Shown here: piece after piece, positions 41,263-54,603 of the stretch
How positions within the stretch are numbered: position 1 is the first letter of the stretch
Layout: each line of letters starts with the position of its first letter
Position numbers and translations under genes: made by a program
Notes under the pieces: generated by a model
Told to the model about the DNA's origin: nothing
The model's input: the letters and a program-made list of their open reading frames with translations, nothing else
The model's database searches: none
DNA from: Trichoplax adhaerens
Lineage: Eukaryota; Placozoa; Uniplacotomia; Trichoplacea; Trichoplacidae
Length of the DNA stretch: 64,000 nt
Assembly: GCF_000150275.1 (NCBI RefSeq)
Contig: NW_002060943.1
Span: forward strand, 4,050,008-4,114,007
Reading direction: 5' to 3'

Positions 41263-44200
41263 CGGTACTGTACTGTAGAATGTCCTGTGCGTTACAGTGT
41301 ACAGTACTGTACGTACATGTTTTTGCCTGAATTGTACTGTACACTGTATGCTACAGAGCAAAGTACTGTAGTTATAAGTGGTCAACTGCGGACTGTAGCT
41401 CGTCTCCATGATTCCTCTTAGTTACAGATGAAAGAGATTTGTTTCAAAATTGTTGTAGTCTCTCCAAGTTAGTTTCCTTCCGCCAAAGCTTGGCAGTTCC
41501 TCCTTCAAAGCTCAAAATCGGTAAGAAGAATTGATTGATTATTTGTTTATTCTTTGCAACGATTTAAAATAAAAGATAGAGAACTTGCAGTAATCTTTCG
41601 TTTGATTGATATGTCGTCCACTTCTTCAATAATGCCAAGAATGATTCATCATCAACACAATGATTTCATCTTGATGTCGAGTTTTTTAAACAGCCATGGA
41701 TATCCTCAGTAATGTGTAGTTTACACACCTATCCGATAAATAGAAATACCAAATAAATAACATTGATAAAAGTCCTTCTTTCGCCACCACTTTACCCGTA
41801 CTATACTATCTACAAGTAGATGAGTGAAATGATATACTACCCGATTTCCAATCAATAAAGGCATCGGCTTCCCCAGCTGTCAATCGAGCCACATAGCGAC
41901 CAAAGTGGTTCAATTATTTCATTCTTACGCCGTAATCGTTGGCAAATTTATCATTCTTCACCTATTCATTTATACAGTAGAGAGAAATTGTACCTTCAAA
42001 TGGAGACCATACTCTGCCTGATTTTTTCCCCAAAACCTTGAGTATGATTGGATCGGATCATTCTTTGACGACCATTTGCTGCATTTACCTATCCATATCA
42101 ACTACAATCAGTTAATAAATAGAAAGATAATCAGTTTTTAAAAACTTCCCGTAGTAAACCTTACGGATCGACAGATACCTTGTTGACATATAATAAACGC
42201 ACTAAATTAGCGAACTCCGGGGGGGGGGGAGGAGGGCTGAGTAAGGAAAGTCGAAACGACTGCATGAAAGATAATTTCAGTCGCAATTTTGAACCCATTT
42301 TATTGGTGTGGTATTCACAGGGCCATCAACACAATTTGCTTTGGATTTACTTTTGCCGTCTTATTATTTGTAGTCCTTTTTTTTTATTTGTTGTTGATTA
42401 CCGACAAGTTCAAGTTAAATGTCCGTAGACAATTGTATTGTCATGCTTTGTCTGCAGAGTATATACATTCGCCACCTTGTAGAGATCGCCTACGGTTTCC
42501 AGTTACTTCTTTCTATTTACTTCAATATCAATCGATCTATCCATTCAAAAATAGGTAGAGAGTTTTGAGCTATCTTCACACTGTCAAACCATTTACAAAT
42601 TCAATTGGTGCCAATTGCTGCTGAACTAAGAATGATTGATTTTCATTGACGTACAGTATATACAAGCAGTATGCTATCCATAACCTATGGAATATATTGG
42701 TCGGTTTGATAAACGTATATCAATGTGTGCAAATATTCTACAGCATTCTTTTATCGGCAAATCTTCCGTAGTTCAATATCGACAATACGTACGTAAAATG
42801 GCAATACAACGTTAATAATACCAAGATGATTAGCAGAAAATTGATCGTTACTGTACACCTTGATTTACCAAATACTATCTTGTCGATCGTCAGAGGTCTA
42901 TCCGATCAATAAGTTGCGTTGCTCTTTCAATGTTACCCTTTGAAAGATATCAAAGTTGAATTTTTCTACTTAGTTGCACGCTAATTCATTATTAGTGATC
43001 ATAATCAAGACTAATTCATTTTGACTTGATCGTCAATTTTGAATTTTTTTCACTTTTATGAACTGATTCAAACTTTCATTTTTCAACTCCAACTTTTCTC
43101 ATATACGGTCGGTCCTGTGATCGTCAATTGGTCATGATGGTCATGTAAATTAGTCCTACATGGCATGATACAAGGAAACAGCCATAATATGTATTAATTC
43201 TATCTACTGCAGTGCAATCATGTTGACTACTGTCTATGTTTGTCATGATAATGCTCCAATGGATTCACAAATTACTACCTAGTCGTCTAGCAGTTATCTG
43301 CAGTGACCTAATTTAAAATTAAAAGCGATTGGTAAGATACCAAATTATAATTGTCTGTATTAGAATAGCAGAGGAAGGAGAAAATAAAAAATTGCTCCGT
43401 CAAGAATAAATTGAATTGTTTAGCTATTTTTTAATTGGTATTGATCAATATGTATCCATAGTTTCAAGTCTTAGTTGTCCAACGCATTTATGCTGTTCGC
43501 GTTTGCTTGACAAATGTGAAATATGCGCAAGATAAAGGACATTCATTGTAGCAATATGTATGATTTTGATGATCGTCCATTGTTGAAATGCATATTTTCA
43601 AATAAAGTTGGACAATTTCCCATTTATATATATACATTACCCTTTCAAAATGATTCACTTGTTATGTCTATTCTAATTTCTATATCGGTCATTACGACGT
43701 ATCTTGGACAACGATGCATTCTCTATCAACTGTGTCCATCATCATAGCGACAAAGAAAGATTTGATTCTGTTATTCAAGGAAGCTTAAAGAAAGAAATAC
43801 ATTTGGTAATAAAGAAACTTGACTATTGTCAATTCGGATAAAAAACACTTCTTCTTTTCTATGCCGATCATTTTTCTCAAATCATTCCAACTCAAGTTCA
43901 AACTGGTAAGACTTTTCATGCAATTTCTCTTGAAATTTTCAATCTATAAAGTAATGATTTGATTCACTCATGCTGTACTGTATATTGACATTACGATATT
44001 CATATCAAGTTGAACAAGAGTTGAATGGAAGTAGTGTTAAACGATCTTTTCAGTCTGATTCCTTTCCAAAAGTCATTCATGTTAGTACTGTGGTTTGATT
44101 TAGAATCCAAAAAGTCAGTGGCAGCACCAAAATTGCTCCACCAAGTCATCAATGATTCAGTTAACCTTTCAGTCTTTCTTGACCTATCTTCATTGAAATT

Positions 44201-45877
44201 TATTCTGCATGTATCCATCCTTTATAATTAGTGCCATAAGTCAATACTGATTCCTTTCCGTGCTTATTTCATGGTAGTACAGTAGTTGGAAGTCAGGATA
44301 GAAAGTCAGTAGCAGCATCCAAATTGATCCACTAACTCATCCATGACTCAACATTCGGTTAGCCTTTGCCTTTCTTCAACTATCTTCATTTCTATCTATT
44401 CTGTATGCATTTATCCTCTATGATGCTTGAAATTGAAAGTTAGTGCCATAAGTCAATACTTATTCCTTACCATACGTACACATTTCATGGTAGAAATTTG
44501 ATTTAGGATAAAGAGTCGATCTAACGTTAGCACCAACATTGATCGGCTAAATCATCGATGATTCAGTCGTTCACTTAACCTTTAGCTTTCTTCAACTATC
44601 TTAATTTGTATCGATTCTGTATGTATTCATCCTTTTATGATGCTTTAAATTGAACTTTAAAATTAGTGGCGGCATAAGTCAATAGTTTATTCCAGTCCAT
44701 ACGTATTTCATGATCGTAGTTTAAATCAGGATAAAGAGCTGATGGCAGAACTTAAAATGATTGCACTAAATTATCGATGATTCAACATTCGGTTAACCTT
44801 TGCCTTTCTTCAACTATCTTCATTTACGCGTATCTCATCAACAATCTATTCTGTACGTCTTCATCTTTTATAATCCTTTAAATCTCGATTTAAAGTTAGT
44901 GTCGTAAGTCAATACGAGTCCATTCTGTACGTCTTCATCCTTTATACTCCATTTAAATTAAGATTGAAAGTTAGTATGATGAGTCAATACGAGTAAACTC
45001 ATTAGCAGTAACTAAATCTTGACTCGCCATTAAATCTTTCATTCACTGTGGCTAACATGCAAAAAAGAAAACATGGCTGCTATTTTTTTTTTGGGGGGGG
45101 GGGGGGGATTCATGCAACTGGATAGTGACTAATGTGGGGCTAATTTTTTCAATTTCTTTGTAATTTTGTCGTTGATAGATTATCTCGGAATGGTCTTAAT
45201 TTCATCAGCAAGAAAGTGCTATTTCATTAGTTATCCATTGAAAGCTTAGTTGTGGAAAAAGGCAAGCCTTGATCGGCAATGATTGATCACCGTGATCACA
45301 GACTAATCAGATAAAAGTTACAGTGATCTTTGGAATTTTTGTATGAAATTTTGCTTCGCTCTTTCTTTCTCCAACTATCCCAGTGTTATAAAGAGAAGTA
45401 ACAAAGTGGTCAACTGGTAATACAAGACAAAACAGCCTTAATTCAACTTTGCTGGATATCTTCTACTGAATACATCATTGATGATTACTTTGAGAACTGC
45501 TTAAGGATTCAACTTTATAATCCATGCGCAGCTTTTTGATAGTGCGAGATACCTTGTAATTCCTCTTGTACTCCATTGGTAAATGTTAACAGAATATGAC
45601 AACAACGATATAAAAAGACTTTAATTTGCCTTCATCTTGAACAGGAGTAATAGGAAAAAGATTGAACTTGTCTAAATTATTGCACACGCTATCTACATCA
45701 ACAGCTTGCTTTATCATTAATAACTAGATAAAATTAGAAAAGCATTGGACTGTAGTTTACATCACCTTGTGAAGAGATAGAATTTGGTCGCAGCGTTACA
45801 TTTTATGATACAAGATTTGTAGTTCAGTTTGGGCTTATAAAATCGACACAGTTGGTAAATTGAAACGAAAAATTACT
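41263..45877. other. Gene-free region with repeats upstream of the adenylate-kinase-like gene
   Basis: A tail of GTACTGTAC words continues to about 41400. Two overlapping frames near 42180-42558 encode hydrophobic stretches without family signature and were not called. G runs lie near 42219 and 45094. A degenerate tandem array fills 44020-45005. No exon or RNA gene was recognised. Confidence 0.6.
44020..45005. repeat. Degenerate tandem array, unit about 210-230 bp
   Basis: The word ATAAGTCAATA (or a one-base variant) recurs at 44236, 44448, 44673 and 44904, with a shorter copy near 44971. Linked words also recur: TTCAACTATCTTCATTT, GATTCAGTTAACCTTT-like segments, and TCTGTATGTATTCATCCTTT-like segments. 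Copies differ by substitutions and indels, so the array is old compared with the other triplications in the window. Confidence 0.8.
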
Positions 45878-48800
45878 ATGGGTTGTAGCTCTAGTTTTCC
45901 TACTTCACCATCAGTTACTCATCAAGTGCTGAAAACTGCTCAAGTTACCATTGGAAAAAATATCCAGATAAGGTCACAGAAAGCCAAGATATTTTTCCTA
46001 TTCGGTAAGTTCAAATTGACATCCCATATTGTCTTCAATTTCTCTCCTGTTGATTAATTTATTATGCTGAAGACGCTATACTGCTTCATTTTCGTTAATG
46101 GATAAGTTTCTCTACTTGAAAGACAAGTTTCATTAAGTGATAAATCATCATTAATCTGATTACCATCTTCTATACTGCTTCATTTTCGTTGATGGATAAG
46201 TTTCATTAAGTGACAAATCATCATTAATCTGATTACCATCTTCTCTAATTGCAACACGTTGATAATTTCAATTATCCTATATCGTACGAATTAGAGATGG
46301 TAAACTAGTATAACGGCCTAACGTCGACTACATCATTGCAGGTAGTGATGAGACATGTTTTTCAATACAATACGAGTATAGAAAAAAATAGATATGATCC
46401 ACTTAGGTAAAATTTCATACAAGGAAGAGGATGTAAATTTATTAATTCTCCTTTTCTATATCATCATAGTTTCATGTAATAACAATAAATAGAAAGATTT
46501 TTCCATGTGTGCATTGTATAGGCATGACTACAGACAAAGATCTTAGTTTAAATGAAAGATATGCATCATCAATAATGCTAAAAAGAAATCTTAAGACAGC
46601 AAGTACACGCTTAGCGCATTTTGAGCTATTAAATTATAAAACTAGATGCCAATATACAAGTCTGTGCGCACCTTATCACTTTCATACTATGCAGGAAAAG
46701 TTACCTACAGTATCATTGACTACATATTTATAAGAAAATTTCAAAACAGAAAGACTTCAATTCTTGGCATAAAATTAAAATATTGGTTTCAAAAATAAGC
46801 ATAAGAGTAACAATGTTTCTGTAACTTAATAAGCTAGACTGTGTTAGTTTTTTAATTTTTAATAATGCTATTTTTATAGTGCTATTATTCACTTAATTAA
46901 CAGCACTATTACTTATACGATACCTTCATATAAAATTATTCATAATCATTTTTATGCACCTACTAAATCCATTCGTCAGTAAAAAAAATGAGTACATGTT
47001 GAAAATTGCTAATCAAAATATAGAAATCTTACCAACTTCGACAAATTCATTGCTTATCCATTTGAAACAATATCTTCATTGAGTGATATTTACTCTTGAA
47101 CCAATTATATTATTTCGTCCTTTTTATCAAGAAGAAGAGTAAGATAGTAGCTTGGCCAATGTACAGTAAACGTAACCTTTAAATTAAGTTAAGCTAAAGG
47201 AGTTTCAGTGTCGTCCAGTAATATTATAGGATAAAGATAGATTAATATGGCATAACTGAAAAGGTATTTGACTTGATCAAAACTGTCTTTGGAGATACTT
47301 CTTAATGAATACTCATCCGAGAAAGATAATATGTCTACCATTCATGCTACAATCTAAGTTGAATCATGAATCATATAGAAGAGATGACCTATCTTAAACC
47401 ATTAAAGATATCTTATTAATACATCATATAACGTACACTATCTGTAAAGATAGTGAAAAATCTTCAATGAATATACTGATGAAATAGTTTACTTAAATTA
47501 AATAACACATTGGCCTGTTATTATCATCGTTTTGTTATTCCGCTTATTTTTCAACTATAATAATGGCTTCCTTTTAAATCCAAGTACCAGTTTATTTAAT
47601 ATGCAGCAAACGAAACGGATATAATTTATTTTATAGTGCAACAAACAATACATTGCTCTTTCTAGGCATCATAGTCTTAAGGAGAAATTTACTTAATGTA
47701 AAATCCCAGACGCAAGCAATTTTAAATTTTGTCTTACCAATCATCAATTCCTATACGCGGATATGCCCTTAGTAATAGAGACAGTAGCCTGACATCGATG
47801 ATACGTAAAAGATCAAAGTTTTAATTTTATACTTCGTTACCAACATTGTTATTTGACAATTATTAAATGATATTGCTTTGACCAGATTTCCTTTCCTTCC
47901 TTTGCGTCTTAATTTAGCTTTTTTACGTTTTGCCAATTTTACTGAGGTTTTTAAGAATCAAGCTTTGATCTTTAAATGAATTCATCAATACCTTAATTAG
48001 AGTATTTAACACAACTCTTTCATTGGACAAACTAATTAATTAATTAATCAGCCAACCTTATCGCTATTATTAGACTAAATTAGAAGTAGAAAATTTGGAA
48101 ATCGTTTCTATATACATTATTATCTTTACTTTTAGCGTTATGATCATTCAGATTGTAAATTTGCAAGCAAATTATGCAATTTATCTTTAGTATACTGTAT
48201 TAATGCCGTAGAATGATAACCCTAAATGAGCCAACAATGACGTAATGTTTGCTGTAGTCGAAAGCTAATAATTTACTTACCGAGCATCATTTATTTGTTT
48301 TTGGTTAAGTGTATATCATAGCAATGATGTTTCCATCGTTATGGCTTCCAAATAGAATTGACACAATGCGAAATGGCAGAAGTGATAGATTTTAGTATCG
48401 TGCGATAAATACTGTTTGTAACTGTAGATTTTCCAATAGAAGATTAGTAAAGTAACAATATTTTATAAAGATTTGGGTATAAATTGTACTCACTCACACT
48501 CGAATGTTCAGCTTACTTTTATAAGCTGTTCCTACTTTATCTAATTTTCGCTCGTTCAACTTCTTGTGAATTAAAACTATGGGCGTACGTAGCTTAATTA
48601 ATTTTCATTTACTGATTATTATAAATTTTTTAGTCCTATTACTTAAAGTCCAGCTATGACATCTGTTTAGTAGATTATTGTTTGCTATTACTTTGTTTGT
48701 ATTTTAGAATTTTATATTAAACACCAACTAAACCCACACACCATACAGTGTTAACTAGATTTCCAGCTCTTGATACTTTGCTTCAATTTAATAAAGTAAT

Positions 48801-51213
48801 TTACAATTATGCTACTAAGCGCTACTAAGCCGTAGTATCATACTGTTACATATCTAAGTTAATAACTGTAACCAATGAGTTCGTTCTTAACAGGCTGCTG
48901 GGTAGATTCTGTAAATGTACAACCTACTAATCCTGCTAGTGTTACTTAGGTTGTACATTTCCTTTGGGAAGATTTTCAGAAGATTTGATGCTATTGCCAT
49001 ACTATGACTACTGTTGACCTGTGCTGACATATATAGTAGTGGCTACCGTTGTAGTTTATTATTTGATTTTGGAAAAGTTAGCTAAATATATCATAGTTGC
49101 GAAGTTTTGCTCCATAATTAATTTAGGAAAGCAAATTAACTATCACAGTATTTTACTTAAGACAACGTATTGCAGAAAGGAAGAACTTACATCATCAATA
49201 CTGTAGCCATCATAGTAGGCTGTCTCCTTTGATCCGATACTAATCTATTAAGTAATGACAACTCTGAGCTGGAAGTTACCAACAATACATAGCTAGGTGT
49301 GCAGATAGACCCGTATAAGTCCCATGTAAAAATACATTTATTTTAGCGAGTTATCAGTCAACCTGTAAGAAAGTGTTTATTTTTAATGTACGTATCTTAT
49401 CGACATATCATTTTTTTCGACTCGACAGATTCAACAATAAATTATTTAAGTTAATGTCCATTTTATGAAAGCAGCTTTTAAAATGACTTTTTATATCCTG
49501 AATCATAAGCAATTTCTGCTAAGTAACTTTTAAATTAGCAATTGAATTTTATACTAGTATACTTATCACAAATGAACGCTTTCTTCAAACACATTTTTTA
49601 ACTTAGGCGGTCCAGGATCTTGTAAGGGTCGAATTGTCCATGATATTATATCTGTATTTCGTTTTAAACTCATTTCCGCGGAAGAGTTACTTATTAAATC
49701 TTTGCCTAGAAAATTAGCCAATGTCGTATCTTTAGACGATATCAACGATATTATGCAAATCATTCGCACAGAACCCAAACATATTACGTTAAGTTGGGTC
49801 TTTTCACTTATTATTCGAGAAATTGAAAGTTTACTAACAAGTAGTGATTGCTTCCTCGTTGACGTTATTCCCAACATGAGATTTCTATTGCGTCATCAAG
49901 AATTTGTTAAAGATTGCCGACAAGAAATGGAAGAATTCGAAAAACAAGTAGGATACAAGAATAGCATTGATAAAAGTTATCTAAATATAAGCTTTAATAG
50001 TGGAGAATATTTTTTAATATCGATATATATGATAATCAATTTTATCTAAGTTTTGCTTTCATTTACTTGATCATAGTGGCCGATTGTTTGCGGTATCTCA
50101 TTAAATATAACTCAAAATGCCATTAAGACCAGAGATAACCGCGCAAAGGGTGCTACATCAGTAGCGTTATCACAAAGTGATGAAGCTGATATGAGTAAAA
50201 CACAACGTCGACTAGCACTGTATCAAGGATGCGTAAAGAATTTTGTAAATTACTTTAAATCTACTGAACGTTTGATTACTTTTGACGTATCTGGTAAAGA
50301 TCAAGAGGCAACTTGGAATCAAGTTTCTAACTTCTTTACCAAGAATTTAGATTTTGATCCCATGAAGCATAGCTATATTGTTATGTTCTTTTGCTTTAGT
50401 AAGTTAACGGTTGCCCAAATTTAAATGTAAATGTTACCAATCATCTATTGATAAATTTATTATATTAGACATATTTTCCATTATTTACTCATACTATTTC
50501 CTATGCATTGGATTATGTATGATTTAGGTATCGATGATCTTCGAATTTTAAACAACACGAGTTCTGATTCTAACGTTGATGTCGTTAAGTTCTCCGATGT
50601 TATCAACGCAGATAGCATGCAAATTGTAAGACATAACAAATTAATTTTTTGATTTTCTAATATTAATTTTAGTTCTCACGATAATTTTACATTGATTTGC
50701 TTGCAGGACCAGCAACTGAAGAATTTATATCATCACATCCTTCAACGCGCACTACATCGTCGTTACTTTATTGTTGATCTAACTGATAGCACGATAAAGT
50801 CCAGTGGTATGAACGAGGTATCACATCAATTTTGTAGATTTTGACTTTCACTTTATAACAATAACGTGTATTGACTCGTTGCTCGTTGTTATGTCTCATA
50901 AGAAATAGTTATAAGACCTTAAGCGAAATTTGTATATTTTGATACCCTTGACTTTTAATTACCTTTGTTTCGAAGCAATATTGATTAATATAGATATTTA
51001 ATTTTCCATTAGTTTCCAGGATCTGCCATCATGTTTATAGATTCATTGAAAGAATTTAGTAAAGACAATATAATCGAGAGAAGGAATGGCATGTCTAACA
51101 TGGATCTGACAAATTTTAAAGCTTTTTACTTAACGAACAACGAAATATTGTTCTTTCCACGAGCGATAGATTCAGAAGCCTGTCGTAGGATTGCTCTTTG
51201 TATGAAGAAATGA
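45878..51213 (+). CDS. Adenylate-kinase-related P-loop protein with N-myristoylation-type start
   Basis: Exons 45878-46004, 49607-49947, 50077-50398, 50528-50625, 50707-50817 and 51013-51213 sum to 1200 nt, 399 aa, in phase at every junction. The N-terminus MGCSSS fits N-myristoylation at Gly2 with possible palmitoylation at Cys3. Exon 1 ends in a hydrophobic strand, KIFFLFG, and exon 2 continues GPGSCKGR, giving an adenylate-kinase Walker A (residues 43-51). Residues after it (FKLISAEELL, LSWVFSLIIREIESLL, FLVDVIPN) follow the order of an adenylate kinase core: NMP-binding entry, helix, and the strand carrying the conserved Asp. A later TQRRLALYQGCVKNFVNYF segment resembles the R..Y...T..VI.YY part. 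The Gly before the P-loop Lys is Cys, and no typical LID arginine cluster is obvious, so activity is uncertain. The start follows the MGCSSS methionine; an upstream in-frame extension has no ATG. Membrane-anchored nucleotide binding is inference. Confidence 0.75.
46076..46244. repeat. Direct duplication in intron 1 of the adenylate-kinase-like gene
   Basis: TACTGCTTCATTTTCGTT and the following CATTAAGTGA(T/C)AAATCATC...GATTACCATCTTCT occur twice, offset by about 95 bp. The second copy lacks a 20 bp internal segment. Confidence 0.8.
46522..46733 (+). other. Possible alternative terminal exon of the adenylate-kinase-like gene
   Basis: After an AG at 46520-46521 the sequence starts GCATGACT, in phase with exon 1, which ends in one G of a Gly codon. 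It stays open for 70 codons before TAA at 46731-46733. Splicing to it would give a 113-residue myristoylated protein without the P-loop. The translated sequence resembles nothing I know. It could be a chance open frame. Confidence 0.25.
46734..49606. other. Remainder of large intron 1 of the adenylate-kinase-like gene
   Basis: AT-rich, with no recognised exon, RNA gene or strong repeat. The full intron is 3.6 kb, far longer than the usual 80-500 bp in this window. Confidence 0.5.
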
Positions 51214-54200
51214 AAAAATTTACTCACAATCCTTATTCGCAGTATTTACAGTATGAATGACATTTTCTTTTCCTTGTTTTAAAATAAATGGATGCTTAAT
51301 GTTTTACTCTTTGTTGCCCTTCTACTGATTAAAATGCTGCAGACGTATAGCTCAAGATTTGTTTCATTGTACGTTGACAGCCATTTTCATTTCCTGTCTT
51401 TTGATTGTACAAATGACAAAGTTACCTTTAGCTGTATAGAACTTGTTTATATTATTTGTATGGATGTATCTTAAGATTATCCCATACTTGCAAAATTTAA
51501 AAATTTTTGATTTCAATGTAGAGTACTGTCTAGAGAGTATTTCTATTTTAATTTTTTAATTTTTCGATTATTGTAAATACTTTAATATTTTTGTAAAATA
51601 GAACAAATTATACAGTACAGTAACTTCATCACAAACTACAATTTGCAATATTCGGTGTAATAGTGAATTATTAGCTATTTCATCAAATTCTACAAGAAAT
51701 TAATATGTTAAATCATGATTCAAATATTATTACTGTATTTAACTTAAGGTATTTTAGTGGTGATGCTACTTAGATCACGATATGAATGAAATTACTTGAT
51801 TAGTGTACCTACCTTCATTCTTAACCGTTACTAAATCTGAGTACATCATAATTCGCTAAATATGATAATCTTGAGATTTCTATTGTAAATTAATATAAAA
51901 TTGTTCATATTGGGTAACTAGATTTTACTATTTTGTTATAATTTCTGACTCTATAAATGATATAAATATAGAATGTAACGCTAATGGCTCTCTCCTAACT
52001 TATTGGCTCTAGCTTGAGTCTAGGATGCTTGTTACTTTGATCTGCGGCTCAATAGTAGGATCTAACAATAGCGATTTTATTTAACGTAACTTGCTATTTA
52101 TAGCTGTATTTACTAATTTAATGCACTGATGCTAATTACATTTAATCTATACTATAACATTTCAAATTAAAAGCTCTATGGACTAGTTAGACAATGATTC
52201 ATGAATAGACTTAAATTTTTTATATGATTATGTATTTATTGTACTGTATTTATTGGAAAAGTTCTATTGAATCTTCTGTTGATCCTTAATTATTATTGAA
52301 TTCTATTTAGATTGATTAATATATAACAAATTTTATTGGAAAAACTCGCTTTCTCATTATAACTTGTATTTATTGTAATAACAAAAATGCTTGAACTCAA
52401 GTGTTGTATTGCATCTTTTTGGTTTTATTGATTGTGTGACTAATTATTACCTATCTATTAAAATTCGTTCTGAAGACAATGCCAGGAAAATAAAAATCTG
52501 GTAACATTTTAATGATAAAAATAGATTCAATATTTCGACACGATCAGTTTTATAGATTAAAATTTTCATCATTAAACCTTCATCAATACTGATTTAAATA
52601 AGAATATGCGATGCAGTCCTAATCTCACTCAGTTACCTTAGCATTTTCTTAATGGCGATGCTTCAATTTATGAAGCAATCAAAAATGTAACTGGAGCATC
52701 ATTCGATACTATCCAATATTTTACCTTAAGATAATAATTTTAAAGTGGTCTGAAATCAATAGCCAGGTATAGCAAATCATTTCACGATTTCTATAATTAT
52801 GATTTATTTCAAATCTAAAGGTAATGCTTAACAATTATTATCTTATAACCATAGGGCTTGACCTGATAAACGATTCTTAACCATCTAATTGTAAATATAC
52901 GAGGAGAGATCTGAACAATCTGTAATTTAACCACTATCGTCATATAACAGCGTATAAAGTGTAATATACGTTATTCATAGGTTATATTTGATAACAATTT
53001 AAAGGATTAAATCTTTGCATTAATCTATCAGCATGAATAAATCAGTCTATAATTGCATCTACTTATACCTAATACTTAGTCGATAATTTGTTGCAACTTC
53101 TACGCATCGAATCAAATTATAGTATAAGCAGAAATTACTTCATGCTGTAGTATCATAAATGATTGAACGGCTGGCTACAGATTATAGATTATAAGCTTTA
53201 AAAAAGAAAATGGAAATAAATAATCTTTGATTATACAATATATTTTGAATAATAATTAAAAATGAGCAGAATGGATATATCAATCCTGGAATAAAATCAA
53301 GTTTAAAACCGACTAATAAGACTGGTGAACTATCGGAATTGTCCATAGCTCAAACTGGATGTCCGATTACGTATTTTATTACGGTAGTCCTAACAACATT
53401 TTATAGGAAATTATTTTGCAATTATCTGTATTTATAAGATCTAGATCAGTCTAATAGTATAATAGAAAAGAATTTAAATACATTATCTCGTTTTAATTTT
53501 CGTGTTTATTAAGCATACGAAATTGACTACATATTACTACTCTAATCTAGAATTTCATTGCTGTATCAATAAGAAATTTGAACTGAAATATAAGAAACTT
53601 TTCCATCATACTACAGTATATTACATCGATCGAAAATTCTATTTTGGTTAACGTACATGTATTATGTCTTAGAATATATAAAATCCTTGTATCTGTAGGT
53701 GCTATTGATAACTTTTTACCTCCGTTTTTATTACCAATATCAACTGTAAGGGTAAAATGCTGATCAAGATCTTATATAATACAAAATTACTGAAATCCTA
53801 AACACCATTCTGGGATTTGTCAGCTTGCTTTGATTGTACAGTATCTAATTTCTGATTTGTCATGATAAAAGTAACCGCTTACCCAAACTATGGAATTGTT
53901 ATAAGGATCTTTAAACTAGTATCTACGCTAGCGCATATACAGTATAGTAGCGCAATAGTTTAATAAGTAAATCATTACTAAATTTTATGAATAAAATACA
54001 CGTATTAAATTTATTTACGGTATACTAACTGCATATTATAGACAAACAGCAAATTTCACTCTAATGAAAATTAATATTGTTGTTACCTTATACTTTTCTT
54101 CCAAAATATGGATTCAGAAAATGTTTCGTGTTACTCTTAAGATACTTCATACTAGTAGTACGCATGCCGTTATGAATCATTAACAAGATAGATTTATCAT

Positions 54201-54603
54201 GATTTTAATCATACCAAGCCCGTTAGTAATAGAAATATCGTTTATTTAAGAAGATATCTGTCGTTTTAAATTTGTATGTACACGTTTATGTAATATTATA
54301 GAAAAGTCAGTATCTTCAAATACTTTACAATTAAATTGAGTATTGATAATTATTTTTGGAAATGCTTCCAATGACTAGGCATAATGCAGGTCATTATAGA
54401 ATCATTACATAGATCATGGTTACTTTAATCTCACTAATAACCTTCAATTAAATTATTAATTTATATGAAACACCTAGGCCAAAAGATTATTAACCTAGAT
54501 ACAAGTGATTAGTACAAGCTCTTAGATGTATCATTACTAACAATAGTACAACTTTTTTAACTGTAAGCCATTATCCAAGCGTCAAGTGATAACGCATAGA
54601 TAT
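51214..54603. other. Convergent intergenic region, AT-rich
   Basis: About 3.4 kb between the convergent adenylate-kinase-like and RING1/RNF2 genes. AATAAA at 51283-51288, 70 nt after the stop codon, is a good poly(A) candidate for the plus-strand gene. Otherwise I see no exon, RNA gene or repeat. Confidence 0.5.

Noticed and set aside
42180-42558. Hydrophobic open frames that could be a small membrane protein
   Set aside because: Two frames overlap the same AT/T-rich stretch, hydrophobicity follows from T-rich codons, and no splice partner or family signature was found.
49566-49877. Minus-strand frame opposite exon 2 of the adenylate-kinase-like gene
   Set aside because: The plus strand carries the P-loop exon in phase with both neighbours.
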